Positions 5,134-10,124 of a stretch of DNA of 10,124 bases are shown piece after piece. The position numbers and the translations under genes were made by a program. Within the stretch, counting starts at the first letter, position 1. Each line of letters starts with the position of its first letter. The stretch is from Baffinella frigidus (lineage: Eukaryota > Cryptophyceae > Cryptomonadales > Baffinellaceae). The stretch is taken from contig MU646312.1 in assembly GCA_026770585.1 (NCBI GenBank), positions 1,385,639 through 1,395,762 on the forward strand, written 5' to 3'. The notes under the pieces are model-generated. The model was not told the origin of the DNA. It did no database searches and worked only from the letters and a program-made list of their open reading frames with translations.

Positions 5134-5243
5134 CTGAGGAAAAAGGTGGGTTTCACCGATGGGTCCATCTATTTTCGTGGTGCTAATTAAAAATTGCTCC
5201 GTACAAAGAGATTTTATTAACGGACATTCAAGTCCAGTCATGC

Positions 5244-5308
5244 TCTCGCCGAAAGAGTGGAAGTGAATCAGCGAGTGGTTGAATAGTGCCAGCATGAACA
5301 GCAGACAC
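5244..5308 (-). pseudogene. Exon family D copy 5, internal 15-bp deletion
   Basis: After GGAAG|GTGTCTGCT the minus strand lacks 15 bases present in copy 6 (in frame), then reads FMLALFNHSLIHFHSFGE exactly as copy 6. Homology ends after the GAG codon, where copy 6 continues ATGTGGGTC. The deletion shortens the membrane segment by five residues, probably too short to span. The frame is open throughout. The AG before the exon is kept, but its pyrimidine tract is lost. Confidence 0.45.
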
Positions 5309-5343
5309 CTTCCGTCCGGGCTCCATACACTTATGGCCATACC

Positions 5344-5448
5344 TATCCCTTAAGTGACCAGTAGGCTCATACGCCCTACCGTAGGACCCTAGGACCTACC
5401 TAGGACCTCTTGGTGGTCAAATTTGCCTACCTGGTCACTTGAGGGATA
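5344..5448 (+). mobile_element. MITE-1 copy 4
   Basis: TA-TCCCTTAAGTGACCAG at the left and CTGGTCACTTGAGGGA-TA at the right, 105 bp. Interior blocks CCCTACCGTAGGACCCTAGG, CCTAGGACCTCTTGG and GGTCAAATTTG match copy 2. It sits between exon D copies 5 and 4, presumably an insertion into intron-like sequence. Confidence 0.8.
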
Positions 5449-5515
5449 TTTCTGTTGCCCCGTACCGCGGTTTGCTCATCTCTTGGCCACGCGAACAGAA
5501 TGCGACAATGCCCAG

Positions 5516-5547
5516 AGTTGACGATGCTGGTACTAGACTGTCAACTT
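5516..5547. repeat. AGTTGAC...GTCAACT inverted unit, short-spacer copy
   Basis: AGTTGAC (5516-5522), a 17-bp spacer containing ATGCTGG, then GTCAACTT (5540-5547). It is related to the 24-bp-spacer copies at 1583-1622 and 10065-10104. It lies just downstream (minus strand) of exon D copy 4. Confidence 0.6.
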
Positions 5548-5554
5548 TGTAGAC

Positions 5555-5609
5555 CAGCGAATGGTTGAAGAGCGCCAGCATGAACAGCGCCACGCCAGCC
5601 AGCAGGCAC
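5555..5609 (-). pseudogene. Exon family D copy 4, acceptor mutated
   Basis: The minus strand reads CLLAGVALFMLALFNHSL, nearly identical to copy 6, and ends TCGCTG|GTCTAC where homology stops. The acceptor is broken: TTTGGCAT|GTGCC here against ATGGCAG|GTGCC in copy 1, so AG has become AT. The intron-like tract before it (CAAATCAGAATCGAAGGTTG on the plus strand) matches that before copy 3 (from 5784), so intron end and exon start were duplicated together. Confidence 0.45.
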
Positions 5610-5748
5610 ATGCCAAATCAAATCAAAACAAATCAGAATCGAAGGTTGAGGCTTGCTGGCGCTAGCAAGAAGTCACCTGTGGGTTAGGGCTAGGTGTATT
5701 TGCGTTCACCAATCTGGTGCGCCCGGGCGCTTTCCGGCTGCAAAGTTG

Positions 5749-5765
5749 CGCCAGCCAGCAGACAC
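5749..5765 (-). pseudogene. Exon family D copy 3 (first 17 nt)
   Basis: GAATTAGCAG|GTGTCTGCTGGCTGGCG on the minus strand is the acceptor plus the first 17 bases of the exon, after which the sequence is unrelated. Copy 1 is truncated at exactly the same base. Confidence 0.4.
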
Positions 5766-5796
5766 CTGCTAATTCGAATCAGAACAAATCAGATTC

Positions 5797-5886
5797 CAAG
5801 GTTGAGGCCCCCTTTTTGAACGTGTTTCCTGGTACAAAGAAAGCATTTTTGCGCGTGAAAATGGCTCCAATCGCTGACTTTTGGCG
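5797..5886 (-). repeat. Dispersed repeat R, copy 2
   Basis: Second copy of the repeat at 2662-2753. On the minus strand it leads into the intron end and acceptor of exon D copy 3, which suggests the repeat is a duplicated piece of the intron upstream of exon D. Confidence 0.7.
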
Positions 5887-5896
5887 AGGCTAGAAG

Positions 5897-5960
5897 GAGA
5901 GGGAGTGGATCAGCGCAAGCGTGAAGAGTGCCATCATGAACAGCGCCAGCGAGCAGGCAC
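5897..5960 (-). pseudogene. Exon family D copy 2, frameshifted
   Basis: The minus strand begins GTGCCTGCTCGCTGGC as other D copies do, lacks five bases relative to copy 6, then reads LALFMMALFTLALIHSLSF and a stop. The base pair before the exon is AA rather than AG (CCTCAAA|GTG). With a frameshift, a lost acceptor and a stop codon, it is a clear relic. Confidence 0.45.
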
Positions 5961-5990
5961 TTTGAGGTTAGGGTTAAGGTTTAGGGTTTC

Positions 5991-6007
5991 CGCCAGCCAG
6001 CAGGCAC
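5991..6007 (-). pseudogene. Exon family D copy 1 (first 17 nt)
   Basis: GGATGGCAG|GTGCCTGCTGGCTGGCG on the minus strand is followed directly by telomere-type GAAACCCTAAACC. It has the same 17-nt truncation as copy 3. The stretch 6008-6226 holds no recognisable feature beyond a small stem CCGAG/CTCGG at 6093-6107. Confidence 0.4.
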
Positions 6008-6226
6008 CTGCCATCCGAGGCCGCAATATGTGTACTTCTCTCGCCCTGTAGTACTAGAGTTTCTCCTTTAAAACTAGTATTTTATGGCGAGCCGAGATTA
6101 ACTCGGTATAGTACCCGAGTCCGTCAACGTTTGGCATTGTTTGATTCTTTTCCGCGGCCAACCGATGCAAACACCGCTCTACAGTGTATCCTCTTCATGT
6201 AATCGTCCGGGCGAATGGCAGAGTGT

Positions 6227-6570
6227 GCTAAACTAGTCAAACTCAGGAGTAGGTCTGACTGCTGGCAGGGCACACAGGGAAAGTTTAGGTGCTAAACTAG
6301 GCAAAGTGTCACTGTGCCAAATTAGGCAAACTGTGCCAAACTAGGCAAGCTTCGGGGTTCGGGTGCCGAACCCCGAACCGCTAGCTTGACTGGTTTGGCG
6401 CCAACTAGCTTGATTAGTTTGGTGAGTCCGTCATCAGGCGCATAGACTATCGGATCACGCAACGGCTCGAGAGTAATGAAGAAGAAGAAGAAAAAGTTTG
6501 ACCAGTTCGGCGAGTTTGACTAGTTTGGCGAGTTTGAACAGTCTGGCAAGTTTGACAAGTTTGGCACTCA
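6227..6570. repeat. Inverted tandem repeats around GCCAAACTAG/AGTTTGGC
   Basis: Units such as GTGCCAAACTAGGCAAACT run forward at 6227-6350. The inverse (GACTGGTTTGGCG, TTGATTAGTTTGGTGAG, GAGTTTGACTAGTTTGGCGA) runs at 6383-6430 and 6495-6566. At the centre a perfect 12-bp hairpin TTCGGGGTTCGG/CCGAACCCCGAA with a 3-nt loop lies at 6351-6377. The minus-strand frame through 6490-6570 reads only KLVKLA-type repeats. Confidence 0.7.
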
Positions 6571-6571
6571 C

Positions 6572-6619
6572 GTCATGGCGCGCGCCATGAGCACGCATCC
6601 GTCGTAGTATGTCGCCCAC
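6572..6619 (-). CDS. Exon-like segment G (48 nt) with strong splice signals
   Basis: On the minus strand CTCGTTCTCTCTCTTGCAG|GTG is an excellent acceptor, and 48 bases later comes CATGAC|GTGAGTG, an excellent donor. One frame reads WATYYDGCVLMARAM (entering after one base). That pattern resembles the YDAv..lA.Al helix of type-I periplasmic-binding/ANF-receptor ligand domains, but 15 residues cannot prove it. Phase 0 gives VGDILRRMRAHGARHD instead. Only one copy exists in the window. The downstream intron would begin in the KLVKLA-type tandem repeat. Confidence 0.4.
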
Positions 6620-6666
6620 CTGCAAGAGAGAGAACGAGAAGATCACCTTTATGCTGGTACTGAGGC

Positions 6667-6669
<3 letters not shown>

Positions 6670-6730
<61 letters not shown>

Positions 6731-6790
6731 TCTCTCTCTCTCTCTCGCGCGCGCGCTCTCTCTCTCTCTCTCTCTTATATATATATCGGT
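6670..6790. repeat. CT/CG/TA compound microsatellite
   Basis: About 55 bases of (CT)n are interrupted by two (GC)n blocks (6722-6730 and 6746-6755), then more (CT)n and TATATATATAT (6776-6786). The CG and TA alternations could adopt Z-like or melted states. The translated Ser/Leu-rich frame is meaningless. Confidence 0.9.
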
Positions 6791-6802
6791 ATTGAGCGGA
6801 CT

Positions 6803-6842
6803 TCTCCCCCCCCTAGAGTTTCAATTTGGAGGGGGGGGGGCG
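6803..6842. repeat. Poly-C / poly-G inverted tracts
   Basis: A C9 tract (6805-6813) and a G12 tract (about 6829-6840) with a ~15-bp spacer form a short potential hairpin. The G tract continues into GCGTAC, as in the poly-G that ends exon C copy 2 (7401-7413). Confidence 0.6.
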
Positions 6843-6883
6843 TACCTCTACGGGAGAGAGAAAAAGGTCCCGTTAATGGTGGT

Positions 6884-6930
6884 ACCAACACGGCCGCAAC
6901 GGCACCAACAACACACAGCGGGCTACGCAG
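6884..6930 (-). pseudogene. Mixed exon-like fragment (families I and H)
   Basis: On the minus strand CGTAGCCCGCTG matches segment I (9039-9084), and the 3' end GCGGCCGTGTTG|GTACC matches the 3' end of exon H copy 1 including the donor GT. A possible small upstream exon ends TTTACTG|GTGAGCC at 6976-6970. It looks like a chimera of two exon families. Confidence 0.25.
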
Positions 6931-7052
6931 GGAAACCTGGTCCGACATCAAACAGGTTTCGGTCAGGCGGGCTCACCAGTAAACCAGGAACCCCTAAGCC
7001 CCTGAACCCCGAACAATAAATTCTAAACGCTGAACCAGTTTCGGGGGGGGGG

Positions 7053-7094
7053 GGCGGATGGAGAGTGCTCCCGCGTAGCAGAGCAGGCCCCCAC
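7053..7094 (-). pseudogene. Exon family C copy 3
   Basis: The minus-strand frame reads VGGGLLCYAGALSIR, against TGLLCFACALSIRMY in copy 1. It ends in a run of C in place of ATGTAC, so the donor seen in copies 1 and 2 is absent. No clear acceptor is present. The conserved frame across three copies with changes such as F/V/Y supports former coding. Confidence 0.4.
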
Positions 7095-7113
7095 CAACCC
7101 TCACGGAAGGACC

Positions 7114-7203
7114 AAAAGGTCGAGTTCCGACCTTTTCTCGAAAGTTGATTTTGTACCAAGATTGGGACTCAAGTTGACACAGAGACCCCAGATCTGGGGT
7201 CTC
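7114..7203. other. Perfect hairpin and 22-bp palindrome
   Basis: AAAAGGTCG (7114-7122) pairs with CGACCTTTT (7128-7136) over a 5-nt loop. Further on, GAGACCCCAGA (7182-7192) and TCTGGGGTCTC (7193-7203) form a perfect 22-bp palindrome with no spacer. Between them is AAGTTGAC-like sequence (7171-7178). Confidence 0.7.
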
Positions 7204-7259
7204 CGCAAGGTAAATCAGAGGTCTGAAAATCGACGATTTGATCTTTCCGGGAGGGTTGG

Positions 7260-7293
7260 TGGCTGCCAGGCGTCCGGTTCCGCCCGGGAAACC
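7260..7293 (-). pseudogene. Exon family C copy 2' (5' flank fragment)
   Basis: CAGGCGTCCGGTTCCGCCCGG and GGGAAACCC match 7456-7483 (CAGGCGTCCGGATCCTTCCGG), which is the start of exon C copy 2 and its acceptor region. The rest of the exon is missing. Confidence 0.4.
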
Positions 7294-7413
7294 CCAAACA
7301 CTACAACCTTAACCCTCACCCGTCACCCGTCACCCGTCAACCCGCAACCCTCAACCATAGATTTTCGATCTGTAAACCCTAGAGTTCCGAATGTCTTGTG
7401 GGGGGGGGCGTAC

Positions 7414-7468
7414 ATGCGGATAGACAGGGCACAGGCGACGCAGAGCACCCCCGTCAGGCGTCCGGATC
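7414..7468 (-). CDS. Exon family C copy 2 (55 nt)
   Basis: The minus strand enters after GGAAG|GA and reads SGRLTGVLCVACALSIR, ending CGCAT|GTACGC. The 55 nt are two bases, 17 codons and two bases, the same phases as copy 1. The donor core GTAC is shared with copy 1 but is followed by a C-run instead of a consensus. The acceptor has no pyrimidine tract. It is hydrophobic and membrane-like. It is intact in frame but has weak splice signals, so it may be a relic. Confidence 0.35.
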
Positions 7469-7476
7469 CTTCCGGG

Positions 7477-7573
7477 AAACCCTCAACCTTGCACCCTAAG
7501 CCCTCAACCCTCAACCCTCAACCCCCAACCATCAACCCCCAACCATCAACCCTCAACCATCAACCCTCAACCA

Positions 7574-7611
<38 letters not shown>

Positions 7612-7621
7612 ACCCGCAACC

Positions 7622-7652
<31 letters not shown>

Positions 7653-7671
7653 CACCCTCAACCCTCAACCA

Positions 7672-7709
<38 letters not shown>

Positions 7710-7745
7710 ACCCGCAACCCTCAACCCTCAACCCTCAACCACAGA
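7477..7745. repeat. CCCTCAA array (left arm of large inverted repeat)
   Basis: About 35 seven-base units, mostly CCCTCAA with CCATCAA, CCCGCAA and CCCCCAA variants. This is a shifted TTGAGGG version of the telomere-type repeat. The 247-codon open frame spanning 7162-7905 is the translation of this array (LNPQPST) and is not a gene. Confidence 0.9.
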
Positions 7746-7945
7746 GCTTCAACCTTTGGAACTCCACGAACTTAAGGTTAGAGTTCCAAAGTCGTCCCAA
7801 CTGCTTTCGGGCGTATGCATGACCTCAACCCTCAACCCGCAACCCTCAACCCTCGATCATGAATTTTCGGCCCACAGTCTGAAGAGTTCCAGGGGTTCGG
7901 TTTGAGGGTTGCAACTCTGGAGACTGTGGGCTGAGGGTTGGAACT
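7746..7945. other. Spacer of the inverted array, with hairpin
   Basis: CCCACAGTCT (7871-7880) pairs with AGACTGTGGG (7921-7930), extended inward by AGAGTT/AACTCT. A short CCCTCAA block (7823-7853) interrupts the spacer. No gene is recognised. Confidence 0.6.
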
Positions 7946-8215
<270 letters not shown>

Positions 8216-8216
8216 C

Positions 8217-8274
8217 ATGCGGATGGAGAGTGCACAGGCGAAGCAGAGCAGCCCCGTCAGGAAATGCGCCCGCA
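8217..8274 (-). CDS. Exon family C copy 1 (58 nt)
   Basis: The acceptor CTACACCCTGGCAG|TG is supplied by telomere-type sequence. The exon reads RAHFLTGLLCFACALSIR and ends CGCAT|GTACC. Its 58 nt are two bases, 18 codons and two bases. It is hydrophobic and could be one membrane segment. Copies 2 (7414-7468) and 3 (7053-7094) conserve the TG-LC-A-ALSIR pattern with different codons. It is embedded between a TTGAGGG array and a TTTAGGG array, so its introns would be almost entirely telomere-like. The product is unknown. Confidence 0.4.
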
Positions 8275-8283
8275 CTGCCAGGG

Positions 8284-8725
8284 TGTAGGGTTTAGGGCTT
8301 AGGGCTTAGGGTTTAATTTTAGGGTTTGGGGTTTGGGGTTTGGTATTTGGGGTTTGGGGTCTGGGGTCTGGGGTCTGGGGTTTGGGGTTTGGGATTTAGG
8401 GTTTGGGGTTTAGGATGTCGATCAAGTCGACATGTGGGGGCTTGTGGGTACCGGCTAAAAGGGTTTAGGGTTCAACTTGGGTTTGGGTTTAGGGTTTGGG
8501 GTTTAGGGTTTGGGGTTTAGGGTTTGGGGTTTGGGGTTGAGGTTTTAGGATTTAGGGTTTAGGGTTTAGGAGGGTTAGGGTTTAGGGTTTAGGGTTTAGG
8601 GCTCAGCGTTCAGCGTTTAGGGTTTAGAGTTGGGTTTAGGTTTAGGGTTTGGGGTTTAGGGTTTGGGGTTTAGGTTTTAGGGTGTAGGGTTTAGGGTGTA
8701 GGGTTTAGGGTGTAGGGTCTGGGGT
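8284..8725. repeat. Degenerate TTTAGGG / TTTGGGG / TGTAGGG array
   Basis: Over 400 bp of seven-base units dominated by TTTAGGG and TTTGGGG, with TGTAGGG near the end and a unique insert at about 8414-8470. Runs of GGGG every 7 bases give strong G-quadruplex potential. The open frame here (GLGFGVWG) is repeat translation. Confidence 0.9.
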
Positions 8726-8748
8726 TGACGGTTCGGGGTGGAGAGTTC

Positions 8749-8802
8749 CAGCGAGGAAATAGAGGCGGCATTCCCGAAGCATCATGACCAGCGCCGATCG
8801 CG
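8749..8802 (-). pseudogene. Exon family B copy 3, donor mutated
   Basis: The minus strand reads RSALVMMLRECRLYFLAG exactly as copy 2, but the donor GCTG|GTACCC has become GCTGGAACTC and the first third with the acceptor is replaced by unrelated sequence (GTACAGCCC). It is a truncated duplicate. Confidence 0.45.
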
Positions 8803-8813
8803 GGCTGTACAAC

Positions 8814-8902
8814 GCAAGGCAGTCACCTCGGACAGTTGGCTTCGGCGTCCGCGTGACCGGTCACGCGGGCGTTCACGAGCCTGCCGGCGGGGCTGTTCCA
8901 CG
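8814..8902 (-). repeat. Repeat J copy 2, with 20-bp palindrome
   Basis: Matches 3133-3224 over nearly its whole length, including the perfect palindrome (8849-8868), with a diverged block around 8826-8836. It lies between exon B copies 2 and 3 on the minus strand, 35 nt past the copy 2 donor. Confidence 0.6.
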
Positions 8903-8927
8903 GTTGACGGTTCGGGGTGGAGGGTAC

Positions 8928-9002
8928 CAGCGAGGAAATAGAGGCGGCATTCCCGAAGCATCATGACCAGCGCCGATCGCGCGTACGGGTTGTGCTCGTT
9001 GC
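8928..9002 (-). CDS. Exon family B copy 2, intact exon (75 nt)
   Basis: On the minus strand TCTCGCGGTGCAG|GC is the acceptor and CTCGCTG|GTACCC the donor. The 75 nt are two bases, 24 codons and one base, reading NEHNPYARSALVMMLREC then RLYFLA. It follows a predicted 36-nt intron and joins in frame to segment I, giving GGKS at the junction with the split Ser codon. Copy 1 (9115-9171) starts after an equivalent acceptor and reads NGHNTYARSALVPMLREC. Copy 3 is truncated. The basic, Arg-rich peptide suits a cytoplasmic loop beside a membrane segment. The family is unknown. Confidence 0.45.
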
Positions 9003-9038
9003 CTGCACCGCGAGAGACCTTTAGCCGGTTCTACTTAC
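9003..9038 (-). other. Predicted 36-nt spliceosomal intron
   Basis: The minus strand reads AAAGA|GTAAGTAG ... CTCGCGGTGCAG|GC, exactly 36 nt. The flanks join in one open frame (segment I to exon B copy 2). Inside is AACCGGCTAAAGG, possibly a branch-site-like CTAAAG. Length and donor match the predicted intron at 1992-2027. That two independent candidates agree at 36 nt suggests a real size class. Confidence 0.5.
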
Positions 9039-9084
9039 TCTTTCCACCCACGCAGCGGGCTACGAAGGAATTTTCAGGCGCGGT
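9039..9084 (-). CDS. Exon-like segment I, upstream partner of exon B copy 2
   Basis: The minus strand is open from a TAA near 9087 and reads APENSFVARCVGGK, ending AAAGA|GTAAGT. The 5' boundary is uncertain; CTTCGTAG at 9066-9059 could be an acceptor instead, which would shorten it. CGTAGCCCGCTG is shared with the fragment at 6884-6930. Confidence 0.35.
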
Positions 9085-9114
9085 TTATTGAGGATAGAGG
9101 TGTATTGGTCGCAC

Positions 9115-9171
9115 AGCACTCTCGGAGCATCGGAACCAGCGCTGATCGCGCGTACGTGTTGTGCCCGTTGC
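9115..9171 (-). pseudogene. Exon family B copy 1 (5' two thirds)
   Basis: The acceptor TTGGCTGTTTGCAG|GC is followed by NGHNTYARSALVPMLREC, then diverges from copy 2 (CATNTPL in place of RLYFLA). No donor is seen. Upstream, the frame is also open without splicing (MANPWLFAGNGHN), so this copy could be read through. The stretch 9172-9320 shows no other feature. Confidence 0.4.
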
Positions 9172-9322
9172 CTGCAAACAGCCAAGGGTTGGCCATGCTG
9201 GTAATCTTCAAATCCGGGCATTGTTTCATTGTTTTTGTCGACACCGGATGATAAAAACGATTAACGGACCGATCGAAATCCCCGACTTTTGAAGGCGTGT
9301 GGTCTGCAGCTGGCAAAACACA

Positions 9323-9432
9323 CCACCTAAACCCTGAACCCGACACCGTCAACTCTCACCCTAAAGTTAGGGTCACGGTTTGGGGTGCAGGGTTGAGGGT
9401 TGAGGGTTCGTTGTTTGGGGTTTAGGGTTTAG
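9323..9432. repeat. Mixed short telomere-type units in both orientations
   Basis: CCTAAACCCTGAACCC (9327-9342), an ACCCTAA/TTAGGGT hairpin (9358-9373), GGGTTGAGGGTTGAGGG (9391-9407) and GGGGTTTAGGGTTTAG (9417-9432). Confidence 0.75.
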
Positions 9433-9442
9433 CCAAACGGAT

Positions 9443-9540
9443 CGATGAGGCGCGCGATGCCGAGCAAGGCGGCGAACACCGCGATGATCTCGTTGCAGAA
9501 CGCCAGGCACGAGATGAGGATGTACAGTGCTACGGTGCAG
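9443..9540 (-). pseudogene. Exon family A copy 3
   Basis: The minus strand follows TATATTAG and reads TVALYILISCLAFCNEII then AVFAALLGIARLI, a long hydrophobic segment. After CTCATCGAT the donor GTGCGC of the other copies is missing and telomere-type sequence follows. It is the third unit of the 227-bp repeat. Confidence 0.45.
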
Positions 9541-9669
9541 CTAATATACGGCGAATATACGGAGAATATACGGGAGACTCTACGGATAATATACGGTGAA
9601 TATACGGTGAATATACGGAGGATATACGGAGAATATACGGAGACTACACGGAGAATATACGAGGCGCAC
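9541..9669. repeat. AATATACGGAG minisatellite, block 1
   Basis: About eleven units of 9-12 bp (AATATACGGAG, AATATACGGTG, GACTCTACGG). On the minus strand it ends in GTATATTAG, which provides the acceptor AG for exon A copy 3. Confidence 0.85.
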
Positions 9670-9767
9670 CGATGAGGCGAGCGATGCCGAGCAAGGCGGC
9701 GAACACCGCGATAATCTCGTTGCAGAACGCCAGGCACGAGAGGAGGATGTACAGTGCTACAGTAACG
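9670..9767 (-). CDS. Exon family A copy 2, membrane-like exon (98 nt)
   Basis: On the minus strand the exon follows TATATTAG|C and ends CTCATCG|GTGCGC. Its 98 nt are one base, 32 codons and one base, reading VTVALYILLSCLAFCNEII then AVFAALLGIARLI. A long hydrophobic core with one acidic residue suits a membrane helix of a polytopic protein. The bounding introns would be the ATATACGG minisatellites, about 129 nt each. The entry phase differs from copy 1, so copies 1 and 2 could not simply be spliced alternatives of each other unless boundaries differ. Confidence 0.4.
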
Positions 9768-9896
9768 CTAATATACGGAGAGTATACGGAGAATATACGG
9801 GAGACTCTACGGATAATATACGGTGAATATACGGGGAATATACGGAGAACATACGGAGAATATACAGAGGCTATAGGGATAATATACGAAGCGCAC
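9768..9896. repeat. AATATACGGAG minisatellite, block 2
   Basis: Same unit and order as block 1, with a few point differences (GGGGAATATACGG, AACATACGG, AATATACAGAGG). Confidence 0.85.
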
Positions 9897-10017
9897 CGAT
9901 GAGGCGAGCGATGCCGAGCGAGGCGGCGAACACCGCGATGATCTCGTTGCAGAACGCCAGGCACGAGAGGAGGATGTACACCCGTTTCGCGATCGCGAGA
10001 TGTGGAGGGTCCTCTGC
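9897..10017 (-). CDS. Exon family A copy 1, fuller exon (121 nt)
   Basis: On the minus strand the predicted acceptor GAGGACGCAG|GCA opens an exon of 40 codons plus one base. It reads AEDPPHLAIAKRVYILLSC then LAFCNEIIAVFAASLGIARL and ends CTCATCG|GTGCGC. It has a polar N-terminal part that copies 2 and 3 lack, and the same membrane segment. An alternative acceptor AG lies at 10031-10030. It is the right-most of three tandem copies and probably the parental one. The parent gene would continue beyond the window edge. Confidence 0.4.
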
Positions 10018-10064
10018 CTGCGTCCTCACTGAGCGTCAGGCGGGTTGGCTCGCGGACTATTCGT

Positions 10065-10104
10065 AAGTTGACATGCTGGGTGTGCGGTGCAAATCCGTCA
10101 ACTT
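10065..10104. repeat. AAGTTGAC-24-GTCAACTT inverted unit
   Basis: AAGTTGAC (10065-10072), a 24-bp spacer beginning ATGCTGGGT, then GTCAACTT (10097-10104). The 17 bases AAGTTGACATGCTGGGT are identical to 1583-1599 and the spacer length is identical. Confidence 0.65.
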
Positions 10105-10124
10105 TGGCGCGGGGAAGAGCCTGG

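Larger units (their letters stand above)
8722..9002. repeat. 179-bp tandem duplication carrying exon B
   Basis: GGTTGACGGTTCGGGGTGGAG followed by the exon B sequence recurs with an offset of 179 bp (exon ends at 8749 and 8928). Repeat J copy 2 forms the rest of the first unit. Confidence 0.75.
9443..9896. repeat. 227-bp tandem duplication (exon A plus minisatellite)
   Basis: The conserved CGATGAGGCG start recurs at 9443, 9670 and 9897, exactly 227 bp apart each time. Each unit is about 98 bp of exon-like sequence and about 129 bp of AATATACGG(A/T)G units. Two full units are followed by the exon portion of a third. Both minisatellite blocks share the same interrupted pattern (GAGACTCTACGGATAATATACGG). 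Confidence 0.9.

Noticed and set aside
4776-5168. 130-codon minus-strand frame as one continuous protein
   Set aside because: Its first part is exon D copy 6, but a strong donor follows at 5021 and the remainder is a Ser/Asn minisatellite plus exon D copy 7 read out of frame. I treat it as an exon followed by an intron.
6609-7019. 136-codon plus-strand open frame
   Set aside because: Most of it is (CT)n read as Ser-Leu repeats, and the rest has no protein-like pattern. The minus-strand splice sites at 6572-6619 partly overlap its start.
7162-7905. Longest open frame in the window (247 codons, plus strand)
   Set aside because: It is the translation of the CCCTCAA array (LNPQPST repeats); a 7-bp repeat without stops stays open by chance.
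9429-9964. Two ~100-codon minus-strand frames reading through the ATATACGG blocks
   Set aside because: The membrane segment is credible, but the YSPYI-type stretches are minisatellite translation.

Overview
The window looks like a subtelomeric or subtelomere-like accessory region of a nuclear genome from a protist or alga. The basis is: many 7-bp telomere-type arrays (TTTAGGG/CCCTAAA and variants TTGAGGG, TGTAGGG, TTTGGGG) in both orientations; at least four families of non-autonomous foldback/MITE-like elements; many minisatellites; and short exon-like segments with GT...AG splice signals. No bacterial-type operon, rRNA, tRNA or CRISPR array is visible. TTTAGGG repeats occur in plants and several algal and protist lineages. 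Most predicted acceptors here read AG|G, a trend reported in dinoflagellates among others, but I cannot assign a taxon.

Layout. 1-80 is a degenerate CCCTAAA/CCCTACA array and 81-152 a three-copy 21-bp repeat. 250-1520 holds three copies of a ~105-bp TA-flanked MITE (MITE-1; a fourth lies at 5344-5448), one complete and one half copy of a second foldback (MITE-2), and plus-strand exon relics. 1580-2190 holds GTCAAC-rich repeats and exon family K. 2247-2629 is a 383-bp foldback whose centre is an almost perfect 59-bp-stem hairpin. 3079-3619 is a mosaic of duplicated exon pieces. 3625-3790 is a TTTAGGG array. 3829-4268 is a 440-bp TIR element (MITE-3). 4275-6007 holds exon families H, F and D with inverted AATAGCTCC minisatellites. 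6227-6790 holds inverted tandem repeats, a small exon-like segment and a CT/CG/TA microsatellite. 7050-8725 holds exon family C interleaved with a very large inverted CCCTCAA/TTGAGGG array and a degenerate TTTAGGG/TTTGGGG array. 8722-9171 holds exon family B with palindrome-bearing repeat J. 9443-10017 is a 227-bp tandem duplication of exon A plus an ATATACGG minisatellite.

The most interesting signal is not any long ORF; the long ORFs are translations of repeats. It is a set of short exon-like segments, nearly all on the minus strand, falling into families (A, B, C, D, E, F, H, K and others). Family members are mostly clustered locally, and many encode hydrophobic, transmembrane-like peptides. 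Several have canonical acceptors and donors and lengths that agree with the reading frame; other copies have lost the splice AG or are truncated. Two predicted introns are exactly 36 nt. The simplest reading is the decayed, exon-by-exon duplicated remains of one or a few polytopic membrane-protein genes, or less likely a living gene with arrays of alternative exons, with telomeric repeats, minisatellites and MITEs filling the introns. I cannot name the parent protein. Everything about expression and function is inference.
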